Under the pieces are notes generated by a model that saw only the letters and a program-made list of their open reading frames with translations, was not told the origin of the DNA and ran no database searches. Position numbers and translations under genes: made by a program. Shown here piece by piece: positions 53,633 through 62,609 of a stretch of 64,000 nucleotides of DNA (position 1 is its first letter; each line of letters opens with the position of its first letter). Source of the DNA: an uncultured Chloroflexus sp. GTDB taxonomy: Bacteria; Chloroflexota; Chloroflexia; Chloroflexales; Chloroflexaceae. The stretch is from contig NZ_CALFBQ010000007.1 in NCBI RefSeq assembly GCF_937951745.1, forward strand, positions 62,001-126,000, read 5' to 3'.

Positions 53633-56029
53633 ATGATCCGACAAGTAGCGCTGAGGATTGGTCTGCTGATCGCGCTTGCAGCGATGGTAGCGGCGACGTA
53701 TTCGGTGGCGGCGCGACCAAGCAGTCTGGCGGCGCAAGTATCGAGTTGGCGGTTGAGCAGTGTGCGCGATTGGCAAGCCGGCGCTATCACTGGCTTGCTG
53801 GTGACGAATAATGCCGGCGGTGAATTGCGGCTCGATGCCGAAGCGCGTGAAGGCAGCTTCATCTCGGCGCCGTTTGAAACGGCGTTTGCTACGAATGCTG
53901 CCGGCGCTGTCTGGCGTGCCGAACTGGTTGAGGGCACCGATCTCCGGTTGGAGCTACGGGCGCGGGCGACACCGCCAGCCGATGGTGACGAGGGGTGGGG
54001 GCCGTGGCAGCCGCTGGTGGTGGCCGATGAACCGCCCGCTGCCGATCCTGATGCACTGACCACAGCCGTGCCGCTGGCCTTACCGGAGGATAGCCGCTAT
54101 TTGCAACTGCGGGCGACGTTTACCAGCCAAATCCCGCGCGCTTCGGCAGTGCTGAATGATGTGACCGTCTCGTATTTGGCGACGCAGATCACGCCGCCAA
54201 TCTTTGCTGCCGGCCTGCCGCAACGCCCGATTATGTTCGGTCTGCCGGTACTGACGCCGCGCCCGTTGCAAATTGCGCGCACCGATTGGGCGGAACCGGC
54301 GGCGGCCCGACCTGACCGGCGCGATCCGCAGGGGATTGTGATTCACCAAGTGCCGGTTGATGCCTCGCCGGCGACGACACTTGCCTACCTGCGCGCCTTG
54401 CTGGTCTATCAGACCAAGGTGCTCGATTGGGACGATCTGATTTACCATTACATTATTGATAGCGAAGGCAATCTATTTGAGGGGCGCTTGGGCGGGCCGA
54501 CCTCGCTGGTGCGGCGGGTAGCCGGCAGCGCGGCTGATGTACAGATTGCCTTGCTCACCCCGGCTGATCAACCGCCGGCGCCGGCGGCCCAAGCGCGGTT
54601 GGTGGCGCTGCTGGCGTGGCTCACTCAGACCTACAACATTGCGCCAAACGGGCAGCAACTGGCGGCGGGCGGCGGGTTACGCCCAACGATTGCCGGCCAC
54701 TATGAGGTGTACGCCGCTGCGCCTGACCCTTATCCCGCCTTCCGCGCGCTCTTGCCGGCGCTGCGCGCGCAAGCCGATAGCGCGACGGTGCGCGCGCGCT
54801 GGTATTTCGCCGAGGGTAATACTGCCGGCTATAGCCAACGTCTCAGCTTGTACAATCCGGCGTCACGGCCTGCTACCGCTCGTATCACCTTCTTCCCGCC
54901 TACCGGCCAGCCAGTGGTGCGCGACGTGCAAGTGCCGGGCGGCGGTAGAGCTGATTTGAATGCGAACGAGGTTGTGCCCGGCGCAAATGCGTTGCCAGCT
55001 ATCGTTGAAGCGAACGAGCCAATCTTAGCCGAGCGCTCGATGGCGTTGACCAGTGATATTGACAGTGGGCCGGGTATCGACCGGCTCTCGCGGGTGTGGT
55101 ATTTTGCCGAGGGCAGCACCACCGAGCAGACGCAGACCTACTTGATCATCTTTAACCCGCAGCCGAGCGACACCCGCGCTCAAATCACTTACATGCAGCG
55201 AGACGGGAAGGTCTTTGCGCAAGAGGTGCAGATCGGGGCGCGCAACCGCTTGGTGGTCGCGGTACATGATATTACCTTGTCCGACGGCACTCGCCCGTTG
55301 GCCGATGCCAGCTTTGGCATTCGGGTGATCGCCGGCCAGCCGGTCGCCGTTGAGCGCACGATGCGGTTTGGCCCCGGTGGGAGCGGGTTACATAACGGGC
55401 GAGGCATTGATACGCTCTCGCGGCGCTGGCTATTTGCCGAGGGCACTACCGAAGGCGGGTTTCGCACCCAGTTGTTGGTGTTGAATCCCAATAACCAACC
55501 GGCCAATGTCGAGGCCATCTTCCGCGACCCGCAAGGAGTGGCAGCGACGCGGCGCTACGCCATCCCGCCGCGGGCGCAATTGGTCATTGACGCCAACGAA
55601 GTCGTGCCCGATCTTGGCTTTGCTACAGAAGTGGTTGCCGACCGGCCCGTCGCGGTTGAGCGTGCGATGCGCTTTGCTGGCGGCACGGTGGGGACGATTG
55701 GCGTCGGAGCGTATGCTCCGGCCTATCGGTGGGCCTTCATTGATGGCCGCACCAGCGATGCAGCGTATTACCTTTGCCTCAGCAATGTGAGTCCGCTGGC
55801 GGCAATTGTGACGGTTGAAGCGATCTTCGGTGACGGTACCAAGACCGAGCTGAGCGTGCGGATTCCGGCAGGCGCGCGGTATACGCTAGCGATGCACGAA
55901 GCCTTCCCGAACGAAACTGCGGTGGCCGCGATCGTGCGCAGCAACCAGCCCATTGTGGCCGAGCGGTCGATCTTTCCCGGTGGCGGGGCGCGTGGCGGCA
56001 GCACAACGCTTGGTATACCGTTGCCGTGA
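53633..56029 (+). CDS. Exported amidase/PGRP-like protein with WYFAEG repeats (798 aa)
   Basis: Signal peptide (IRQVALRIGLLIALAAMVAA). N-terminal beta-rich part to about 215, then a PGRP/N-acetylmuramoyl-amidase-like domain (about 233-380: GIVIHQVPVDAS, WDDLIYHYIIDSEGNLFEGR, IAGHYEVY). In active amidases the first site reads IVIHHT and the last HxxxxxxCPG or similar; here the second His is Gln and the last motif lacks Cys, so zinc binding may be lost. C-terminal four repeats of about 100 residues begin WYFAEGNT, WYFAEGST, WLFAEGTT and WAFIDGRT. The start is weak (AAGG two bases away). A TATAAT at 53543 may be the -10 box. Confidence 0.8.
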   Translation: MIRQVALRIGLLIALAAMVAATYSVAARPSSLAAQVSSWRLSSVRDWQAGAITGLLVTNNAGGELRLDAEAREGSFISAPFETAFATNAAGAVWRAELVEGTDLRLELRARATPPADGDEGWGPWQPLVVADEPPAADPDALTTAVPLALPEDSRYLQLRATFTSQIPRASAVLNDVTVSYLATQITPPIFAAGLPQRPIMFGLPVLTPRPLQIARTDWAEPAAARPDRRDPQGIVIHQVPVDASPATTLAYLRALLVYQTKVLDWDDLIYHYIIDSEGNLFEGRLGGPTSLVRRVAGSAADVQIALLTPADQPPAPAAQARLVALLAWLTQTYNIAPNGQQLAAGGGLRPTIAGHYEVYAAAPDPYPAFRALLPALRAQADSATVRARWYFAEGNTAGYSQRLSLYNPASRPATARITFFPPTGQPVVRDVQVPGGGRADLNANEVVPGANALPAIVEANEPILAERSMALTSDIDSGPGIDRLSRVWYFAEGSTTEQTQTYLIIFNPQPSDTRAQITYMQRDGKVFAQEVQIGARNRLVVAVHDITLSDGTRPLADASFGIRVIAGQPVAVERTMRFGPGGSGLHNGRGIDTLSRRWLFAEGTTEGGFRTQLLVLNPNNQPANVEAIFRDPQGVAATRRYAIPPRAQLVIDANEVVPDLGFATEVVADRPVAVERAMRFAGGTVGTIGVGAYAPAYRWAFIDGRTSDAAYYLCLSNVSPLAAIVTVEAIFGDGTKTELSVRIPAGARYTLAMHEAFPNETAVAAIVRSNQPIVAERSIFPGGGARGGSTTLGIPLP

Positions 56030-56067
56030 TCGAAAGGCGCAAAGGGTAGCGACGCAAATGATTTAAA

Positions 56068-56280
56068 CGCAAAGACGCAAAGAGCGTGGAGTTTTTGGAT
56101 CATTTCGTAACTGTGCATGCGGTATGTCTCTTCAGCGTCTTTGCGGTAATGTTTTCATCGTACAATATGAAATAGTCTCCCAGTACACTTGGGAGACCAT
56201 CTAAACAACCTTTGCGTTCTCTGCGCTCTTCGTCCCTTTGCGTTTCAATACTTGGCGTCCTTTGCGCTCTCTGCGCCTTG
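56068..56280. repeat. Intergenic repeats with GCAAAGACGC arms
   Basis: CGCAAAGACGC (56068-56078) and GCGTCTTTGCG (56135-56145) form an inverted repeat. A hairpin GTCTCCCA / TGGGAGAC lies at 56175-56197. CTTTGCG/CTCTGCG-rich copies follow to 56280. Related to the element at 28.65 kb. Confidence 0.65.
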
Positions 56281-56283
56281 ATG

Positions 56284-56901
56284 TTACCGCGAGTCGCGGC
56301 GGCGGAGGGCGAGGATGCCGGCGACGGCGGCGACCACCGCAGCAACTATCGTCGCACCGGGCACAATTAACGGCGGCAACATTGCGGTCAGCTCGGCTGG
56401 CGGCTCGGTAATCACGCGCACATCGTCTGGCGGCGGGGCATTGACCATGCGGGCCAGATTATCGAGCGTCGGGAGCATCGAATTGGCATAGCCTTTGGCC
56501 ATCTTCCTGCGCAGCAACGAGAATGGGAAGAAGGTCGGCAGCGCGTAAATCAGGGCGACGCCATTTGTGACGCGGGTGCCATTGGCTTCCGGTTGGAGCG
56601 TAAACATCCAGATTTGGGCAATGCCGGGCGCGCTCGGCAGGCCAACGCGCCACGCAAAACGGTACGGCGGATCCCATATCACGATCCGGTTAGCGGTGAC
56701 ATAATGAATGCCACGCATAAATTGTTGTGACTCAAACACTGCGCCAACCTCGAGCGGTCGCCCGTTGCGGATGGTCACGGCCTGCACTTCGCCGCTGCCG
56801 GCGATCTGCGGATGGCGCTCGACATCGCTGACCAGTTCCCAAATGGCCTCGACCGGAGCGTAAATCCGCCCACTTACCGAAGCGCCTGTGTAACGAATCA
56901 T
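56284..56901 (-). CDS. SRPBCC-fold protein with C-terminal membrane anchor (205 aa)
   Basis: START/Bet v1-like ligand-binding domain of the polyketide-cyclase group: SGRIYAPVEAIWELVSDVERHP, EVGAVFESQQFMRG, RIVIWDPPYRFAWRV and TRVTNGVALIYALP. The tail has a hydrophobic segment (PLIVPGATIVAAVVAAVAGI) and ends in a basic RRRDSR, suggesting a C-terminal anchor. Ligand unknown. ATG 56901 with AGGAGAAGACGAGGT upstream. It follows NAD kinase in the same direction. Confidence 0.82.
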   Translation of the reverse strand: MIRYTGASVSGRIYAPVEAIWELVSDVERHPQIAGSGEVQAVTIRNGRPLEVGAVFESQQFMRGIHYVTANRIVIWDPPYRFAWRVGLPSAPGIAQIWMFTLQPEANGTRVTNGVALIYALPTFFPFSLLRRKMAKGYANSMLPTLDNLARMVNAPPPDDVRVITEPPAELTAMLPPLIVPGATIVAAVVAAVAGILALRRRDSR

Positions 56902-56980
56902 ACCTCGTCTTCTCCTTATGCCCTCTCCACTATACTTGTAGTGTAACGCATATCGTGCTGTTGAGCGTAATCGGCGCATC

Positions 56981-57811
56981 TTATGAGCGACGCAAACGGG
57001 CAACTAATTGAGTGTAAAACTGATTGCTCGGGCGCAGGCGTACAAAAGTGCAGACTTGTGGGCTGCGGCGCACTACCACTTCGTCTCCTTCGATCAGATC
57101 AATGTTCTCGCGGCCATCAACTGCCAATAACGCATGATGACGCGAACGGAGCTGCATCGTCACCACGGCGTCCTCGTGCAATACCATTGAAGGAATGTTT
57201 GTAAGGTGAGCCGCGATTGGCACCAACACCAGCGCCTGCGAACGAGGATCAACAATCGGGCCGCCGGCGGCGAGCGCATACGCCGTCGAGCCAGTGGCCG
57301 TTGCGACAATCACTCCATCGGCGTGGTAGGTGGTCAGCGGGCTATCATCGATCGTTACATGCACATTGACGATCCGGCTTAGATCGCTGCGCGAGATGAC
57401 CACCTCGTTCAGTGCGGTATGCTGGCCGAGTTTTTGTCCGTTTCGCCAATGTTGCGCGCGCACCAGTGCCCGCTCATCGAACCATCCGCCGCCATTGATA
57501 ATCTGTTCGCAGCCGCTATATATCTCGTCGGGGCCGATTTCGGCCATAAAACTGAGATGCCCGAGCGCGACGGGCAAGACAGGAATGTTATGGGGAAAGC
57601 AGAGCCGGGCGGCGCGCAAGACAGTGCCGTCACCACCGAGGGCGATCATCAAGTCGCAATCGGCGACTAGTTGCGGCTGATCGCGAAACTCTTGCGAGAT
57701 ACCTCGCGTTGCGTTGATACCACGAGCGCTAAACCAGTCAACCACTTCGCGTGATAACTGGATCGAGATATCACTTAATGGGTTGTAGAGAACCGCCACG
57801 CGCTCAAGCAT
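56981..57811 (-). CDS. nadK: NAD kinase (276 aa)
   Basis: ATP (or polyphosphate)-NAD 2'-kinase that makes NADP. GGDGTVLRAARL (catalytic Asp), NEVVISR and DGVIVATATGSTAYALAAGGPIV are diagnostic. The usual GxxLGFL is ALGHLSFMAE. ATG 57811 is the first start of a full-length protein. Confidence 0.95.
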   Translation of the reverse strand: MLERVAVLYNPLSDISIQLSREVVDWFSARGINATRGISQEFRDQPQLVADCDLMIALGGDGTVLRAARLCFPHNIPVLPVALGHLSFMAEIGPDEIYSGCEQIINGGGWFDERALVRAQHWRNGQKLGQHTALNEVVISRSDLSRIVNVHVTIDDSPLTTYHADGVIVATATGSTAYALAAGGPIVDPRSQALVLVPIAAHLTNIPSMVLHEDAVVTMQLRSRHHALLAVDGRENIDLIEGDEVVVRRSPQVCTFVRLRPSNQFYTQLVARLRRS

Positions 57812-57935
57812 TGCTAGACCTCCGTATCATACTGTTTGCATCAGAATACCATAGGAATAGTGAGAAGGGAGTAGGGATCGGGCTGGTGGTTGAACAGGTT
57901 TATCGAGTGAGCGCCCGGCTTGCGCGCAGTGATCG

Positions 57936-57944
57936 TGGTATACT
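57936..57944 (+). promoter_or_regulatory. Extended -10 promoter of the moxR unit
   Basis: TGGTATACT. Transcription would start near 57951, about 35 nt before GTG 57986. Confidence 0.6.
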
Positions 57945-57985
57945 GCTGTTGCATCAAGATGACAATAATCCGAATTGAGGTGCAT

Positions 57986-58960
57986 GTGGAACATGTTCAG
58001 CAAGTAGCTACGCGCATTGTGGCGAATGTCGAACAAGTGATTATCGGCAAGCGCCGGATTGTCGAGCTCGTGCTGGTAGCTCTCTTGTGCCGCGGCCATG
58101 TCTTGATCGAAGATGTGCCCGGCACTGGTAAGACGATGTTGGCCAAGAGTATTGCTCGCTCAATCGGTTCGAGTTTCAAACGGATTCAGTGTACGCCCGA
58201 TTTGTTACCCGGTGATGTCACCGGGGTCTCGATTTTTAACCAGCAAACCCGCGAATTTGAGTTTCGGCCCGGCCCGATCATGGCCCAGATTGTGCTGGCC
58301 GATGAGATCAACCGCGCTACCCCCAAAACGCAGTCGGCGTTGTTGGAAGCGATGGAGGAGCGTCAAATCACGGTTGATGGCATTACCCATCCGCTGCCGC
58401 AACCGTTTGTGGTACTGGCAACGCAAAACCCGATCGAGTACGAAGGCACCTTTCCATTGCCGGAAGCGCAACTCGATCGCTTTTTGCTGCGGGTGCATCT
58501 TGGCTACGCCGATCGGATCGACGAGATTGCAATTCTCAAACGGCAGCGCGAAGGCCACCCGCTGGAAACGTTGCCAAAGGTGGTTGAAATCGACGAGTTG
58601 CTGGCCCTCCAAGACGAGATTAAGCAGGTTCACGTTGATGATCTGATCGTCGAGTATATTGTGGCGTTGACGACGGCGACCCGCACCCATGCCGACATCT
58701 ACCTTGGCGCAAGTACCCGTGGCGCGTTGGCGTTGTACCGCTCGGCGCAAGCGTGGGCGGCGTTGAACGGGCGTGATTATGTGATGCCTGATGATGTGAA
58801 GGCGCTGGCGCAGCCGGTGCTTGGCCATCGCCTGATCGTCAGCCCGGCAGCGCGGGTGCGCAATGTGACTGCGAATGCGGTGATCGATGAAGTGCTGGCA
58901 TCGGTGCCAGTTCCGGGAGCGCGGCCCGGGCGGCGGTTTGAGCGGATGGTTGCCAATTGA
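57986..58960 (+). CDS. MoxR-family AAA+ ATPase (324 aa)
   Basis: Chaperone-like ATPase. Walker [18 protein letters not shown], Walker [24 protein letters not shown], sensor 1 [25 protein letters not shown], and lid region [27 protein letters not shown]-like. Start is uncertain: GTG 57986 has GAGG five bases upstream and gives the usual length; ATG 57959, nine codons earlier, is the alternative. No DUF58 or VWA gene, the usual companions, follows; instead a small ORF and the sigma-like protein do. Confidence 0.93.
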   Translation: MEHVQQVATRIVANVEQVIIGKRRIVELVLVALLCRGHVLIEDVPGTGKTMLAKSIARSIGSSFKRIQCTPDLLPGDVTGVSIFNQQTREFEFRPGPIMAQIVLADEINRATPKTQSALLEAMEERQITVDGITHPLPQPFVVLATQNPIEYEGTFPLPEAQLDRFLLRVHLGYADRIDEIAILKRQREGHPLETLPKVVEIDELLALQDEIKQVHVDDLIVEYIVALTTATRTHADIYLGASTRGALALYRSAQAWAALNGRDYVMPDDVKALAQPVLGHRLIVSPAARVRNVTANAVIDEVLASVPVPGARPGRRFERMVAN

Positions 58961-58975
58961 TGTGGTGGTATCGCT

Positions 58976-59185
58976 ATGACGACCGAGAATATTGACGAAA
59001 TGATAGCGCAACGGCGCGCTCTCTTGCGTACCGCCTTGCAACGGATCGTCCTGTTGCGTGAGACTGGCCCCAAGAGCGCGGCGTGGCATCGAGCGCGGAT
59101 TAAGACAATGTGGCGGTTGCAGCAACAACTGGCAGATGATGCCGCTGCGTCGAGGCACTCTGAGCAAACCCATGATCGAAGCTAA
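58976..59185 (+). CDS. Small basic helical protein (69 aa)
   Basis: Predicted from position: it lies 15 bp after moxR and overlaps the next gene by 14 bp. Sequence is helical and charged (IDEMIAQRRALLRTALQRIVLLRETG and RARIKTMWRLQQQLAD). No recognised family. No strong ribosome-binding site. Confidence 0.5.
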   Translation: MTTENIDEMIAQRRALLRTALQRIVLLRETGPKSAAWHRARIKTMWRLQQQLADDAAASRHSEQTHDRS

Positions 59186-61154
59186 TCTGGCACGTTGGTT
59201 GGCGCAAACGGGCGATACGCTGTATAGCATTGCCTTGGCACTTGCGCCGGACGAACAGGCAGCGCAGCGGTTATTGCGGCAATGGGTGGCCGATCTCGGC
59301 AAGCATCAGCCTGAGCGCTGGCAATCTAATGAACTGATTGCCCGTCTTTACCGGCTTGCAGTTGCCAACTATACCGATCGCCCGCTGGAACGGCGACCGG
59401 CGCCGGCAGCCGCGCCGGTGCTGGGGCCGTTGCGGGCGATGCCGTTGCCGCAGCGGATGGCCGTGTTGGCGTATGGCGGGTTGGGAGTGGATGGCGTCTG
59501 GTTGGCTAAGATGCTCGGCCAAGAACCGGAGGATGCGATCCACACTCTTGAGCAAGCCGTGCATACGTTGGCTCCCATGTTGCGCCATTCGCTGCCGGCG
59601 GAGGTAAGCAGTGATGAGTGCGTGCCGGTGCGGCAAGCGTTGATCGATCCGGCCCAGCATCTCCGCGCATTTGAACAGGTACGGCGGCATCTGGCTGGAT
59701 GCGCACATTGCCGGATCTTCGAGCGCGAATGGCAGGCGGCGACGCGCGAGCTGACGCTTATTCTGCGTCACTATGTGCAGACGTTCCCAATGCCGGTGAA
59801 GCTGACCGATCGGTTGCTACGCGCAGCGGCGACACCGAGCCAGCGCATCGCTCCAGTTGCGCTGGTGGCGCCGGTGGTGGCGCTGGTGGCGCTTGTTGCA
59901 ATACTCATAGTGCCCGGTAGAAATCCGGTGACGGTCGTGACCACCAGCGCAAACGAACCGGTAGTACGGGCAGACGATTTAGTGGCGTGGGCCTTGGCTC
60001 ATGGCGGCATCCCCGAACCGGAAGGCCCACCGGTGTGGTATGCGCGTTATCAAACCCTGTGGTACTTCAACAATCGCACCGTCGCCCCATTATATGCCGA
60101 AATCTGGCACGACCGCGACAATCTGGCCCGCCACCGCTTGCAATTGCGCCACGTTGACGGCGGCGCGCCGTATGAGTTTCAGTTAGGCGATGGCGCGAGT
60201 CGTTTGTATTACGCGATTGACGGAGCATATGCGCCGGCGCTGTATGGTGACCTGCCGGTACCGGCACTGCCAAACGAACCGGCTTTAGCGGTGCATTCAG
60301 CCAGTCTGGAACAGCAACAGGCTGCATTTTTAGCCCGCCGTGCCAGCGGGCCGTGGAATATCCCGCCTAACTACTTGCAACAAGCCGCAGCGGCGCCTGA
60401 TCTGCGCTTGCTGGGCCGGCAACGGATCGGTGAGCGGTTAGCGTATATCGTCAGTTTTCGCGGGATGAGTCCGGTTGATTTTCCTGCTGATGTAGCTGAT
60501 CCGGTGACCGTGCTGATGGCAATAGGTGTGGATGACGGTCATGTGTTGCGCATTACCGAACTGTTTGAGCCGTCCGGCGGCACACAGACTAGCCGGGTGG
60601 TCTGGCAGTTGGTTGAATTCAATTGGTTGGTTACCAATGAGCAGATCCGCGACGCCTTCACCTTCGAGCGGGCATGGAATGGCAGAGCCGAAGCAACCGG
60701 GCTAGAGGTGCAATCCCTGATCGATCCTGAATGGACACTTATTCGTTTCCAAGATTTGGCCAGTTTACCACCAACGGACTCATTAGTATTACCGGCGAAA
60801 TCACCCCCCGGGATCGAACGATGGCTATTCCTCCGCTTGCATGGTAACAATGGCTCGGGCGCAATCTATGTTGGTCGTGGGAAGCGGCTTATCATTACCT
60901 TTGACCGGCTGCCGGGAATCGATAGCTCCATCCCAAATGAGATTATCGGTTCGTGGCGAGTACGGATCGAGCCGACACGTGGGCAACGCTATCGGATAGC
61001 TGTTGAATCAAATACGGATCGCCGTTATACCAGTGTGCGTCTCGCACTTGACGCAACTGGTTATACGCTTGACGAGGTGCGTGCTATCGTAGCCTCCTTA
61101 CAGCCTATCTATCGTCCTGATGTCCGCACGCCGACGCCAAAGGCGTATCCGTAG
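59172..61154 (+). CDS. Sigma-like/zinc-finger membrane protein (660 aa)
   Basis: The first ~130 residues look like a degenerate ECF sigma: YSIALALAPDEQAAQRLLRQW and NELIARLYRLAVANY resemble region 2, and LPQRMAVLAYGGLGVDGVWLAKMLGQ region 4. At about 172 RRHLAGCAHCRIFEREW matches the anti-sigma zinc motif HxxxCxxC. One transmembrane helix (about 230-252, VALVAPVVALVALVAIL) precedes a large extracytoplasmic domain with no known family. This layout resembles a sigma and its anti-sigma joined in one chain. Start at ATG 59172; the frame is open upstream, but that part is a shadow of the small ORF. Confidence 0.75.
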   Translation: MIEANLARWLAQTGDTLYSIALALAPDEQAAQRLLRQWVADLGKHQPERWQSNELIARLYRLAVANYTDRPLERRPAPAAAPVLGPLRAMPLPQRMAVLAYGGLGVDGVWLAKMLGQEPEDAIHTLEQAVHTLAPMLRHSLPAEVSSDECVPVRQALIDPAQHLRAFEQVRRHLAGCAHCRIFEREWQAATRELTLILRHYVQTFPMPVKLTDRLLRAAATPSQRIAPVALVAPVVALVALVAILIVPGRNPVTVVTTSANEPVVRADDLVAWALAHGGIPEPEGPPVWYARYQTLWYFNNRTVAPLYAEIWHDRDNLARHRLQLRHVDGGAPYEFQLGDGASRLYYAIDGAYAPALYGDLPVPALPNEPALAVHSASLEQQQAAFLARRASGPWNIPPNYLQQAAAAPDLRLLGRQRIGERLAYIVSFRGMSPVDFPADVADPVTVLMAIGVDDGHVLRITELFEPSGGTQTSRVVWQLVEFNWLVTNEQIRDAFTFERAWNGRAEATGLEVQSLIDPEWTLIRFQDLASLPPTDSLVLPAKSPPGIERWLFLRLHGNNGSGAIYVGRGKRLIITFDRLPGIDSSIPNEIIGSWRVRIEPTRGQRYRIAVESNTDRRYTSVRLALDATGYTLDEVRAIVASLQPIYRPDVRTPTPKAYP

Positions 61155-61170
61155 GCGGTGTATTCATAAG

Positions 61171-61199
61171 TTGCGAGATTAGAACAAATGTATTATCAT
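61171..61199 (+). promoter_or_regulatory. Candidate promoter of the DarT-DarG region
   Basis: TTGCGA (61171-61176), 17-bp spacer, TATCAT (61194-61199). About 57 bp before ATG 61256. Confidence 0.4.
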
Positions 61200-61255
61200 T
61201 ATACATCATTTTGTTATCAGCGAGTTTGGAAATAAGAGTTACATTGTGCTTCACA

Positions 61256-62437
61256 ATGCCAAGAAATAAACCAACCATCAGAAGCCTTTTCTACATCACC
61301 CATCTTCATAACCTCCCTTCTATTGTCGAACATGGCATCTTGTCCCATGCGCAAGTAGAGACGAAAAATCTCTCGCCAACCCCAATATATGATATGCACA
61401 TCGTTTCACGTCGCCGTGAACGGCGCGCTCCCGATGGACGAAGCTTGTAGGAATTCGCTAATCTCTACTTTCAACCGCGCAATCCGATGCTTTATCGCGT
61501 CGTTCGTGAAATGGGTAAGCGGAATGTAGTTGTGATTGGAGTAGATCCGAGCGTGATGGAGGTACCGGGTTGTTTTGTTTCTGATGGGAATGCCGCCCAT
61601 TCGTTATCAAGCATCCTGCCGATAGCTGAAGGATTACAGCGTATCGCTTCGTTAAGGAACATCTTAGATAATGAGTGGTGGAATGTTGCTGATGGTTCAA
61701 AACGTCAGATAATGGCTGAATGTTTAGTTCCAGATCGCATCCCGCCGTCGTATCTGCAAACTATTTACACCTCAGACCAAGAAGTTGCTGAAAGCGTTCG
61801 TAAGCTTCTGGGCGTTTTTTCAGGTAACGTTGTACCTGAACCAAAAATGTTTTTCCAACCAAACTATGCAAAACGCCTTACCGATACAATCAGTTTGGTT
61901 GATGGTGACATGTTCTTCTCGCACCAACAAACGCTGACGATCAGCGTCAATACCGTTTGTGTGATGGGAAAAGGGTTGGCATCGCGGGCCAAATATCAAT
62001 TTCCTGACGTCTACGTGGTCTATCAAGCTGCTTGTAGGAAGAAGCAGTTACAGATAGGAAAGCCATATCTTTATCGGCGTGAAGCGTTGATTGAAGAAGA
62101 ACTAGCTGATGATCCAGTTTTACTAACTAATCCCAATGTAAATAAATGGTTTTTGCTCTTTGCCACCAAGCGCCATTGGCGGGAAAAATCAGACCTCAAA
62201 GGCATTGAGCGTGGTTTGCAATGGTTGCAAGAAAACTATGCGGCCGAAGGCATACAGTCATTGGCAATACCAGCACTCGGCTGTGGTTTAGGTGGTCTCT
62301 CGTGGCGGGAGGTTGGACCGCTTATGTGTCAATATCTTGCTCCTTTGTCGATCCCAGTCGCTATTTATTTGCCTCGTGAACAAGTGATTGCACCCGAGCT
62401 ACTGACACCAGAATTTCTGCTCGGTCAAGCATCTTAA
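61256..62437 (+). pseudogene. DarT-DarG (toxin-macrodomain) fusion split by an in-frame TAG
   Basis: Frame 61256-62437 would encode about 393 residues with one TAG, at 61448-61450 (codon 65). Before it: DarT NAD-binding start SLFYITHLHNLPSIVEHGILS, TPIYDMHIVSRRRERRAPDG. After it, in the same frame: EFANLYFQPRNPMLYRV and AECLVPDRIPPSYL, which includes the catalytic Glu region of the DNA ADP-ribosyltransferase. Then a DarG-type macrodomain (about 210-375: SLVDGDMFF, VNTVCVMGKGLASRAKYQFPDVY, PALGCGLGG). Toxin and antitoxin are thus one chain. The TAG most simply replaces a Trp or similar codon. The tract is AT-richer than its neighbours, which suggests horizontal transfer. Confidence 0.85.
61487..62437 (+). 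CDS. Downstream ORF: rear half of DarT plus DarG-like macrodomain (316 aa)
   Basis: The remaining open frame after the TAG has an ATG at 61487, 36 bp downstream, without a convincing ribosome-binding site. If translated it keeps the toxin's catalytic Glu region but not its NAD-binding N-terminus, plus the full macrodomain with the Lys in VMGKGLA that is important in DarG. Such a product could be an antitoxin remnant that removes ADP-ribose from DNA. Confidence 0.6.
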   Translation: MLYRVVREMGKRNVVVIGVDPSVMEVPGCFVSDGNAAHSLSSILPIAEGLQRIASLRNILDNEWWNVADGSKRQIMAECLVPDRIPPSYLQTIYTSDQEVAESVRKLLGVFSGNVVPEPKMFFQPNYAKRLTDTISLVDGDMFFSHQQTLTISVNTVCVMGKGLASRAKYQFPDVYVVYQAACRKKQLQIGKPYLYRREALIEEELADDPVLLTNPNVNKWFLLFATKRHWREKSDLKGIERGLQWLQENYAAEGIQSLAIPALGCGLGGLSWREVGPLMCQYLAPLSIPVAIYLPREQVIAPELLTPEFLLGQAS

Positions 62438-62569
62438 TAGGTACGATACTTTCTTCTGAACAATGGTTAACCGCTTGCCTCTTCCTCATTTTGTTCACTA
62501 GCACTTACCAGCGGAGACGGGTGTTACCAACACTACTCTGATCGTGCTTACAATCGCCCCTCCAACTCG

Positions 62570-62578
62570 TGGTATACT
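62570..62578 (+). promoter_or_regulatory. Extended -10 promoter of the split photolyase operon
   Basis: TGGTATACT, 31 bp before ATG 62610. Confidence 0.6.
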
Positions 62579-62609
62579 CGATAAAGAAGAGAAATATCGA
62601 AACAAAACA

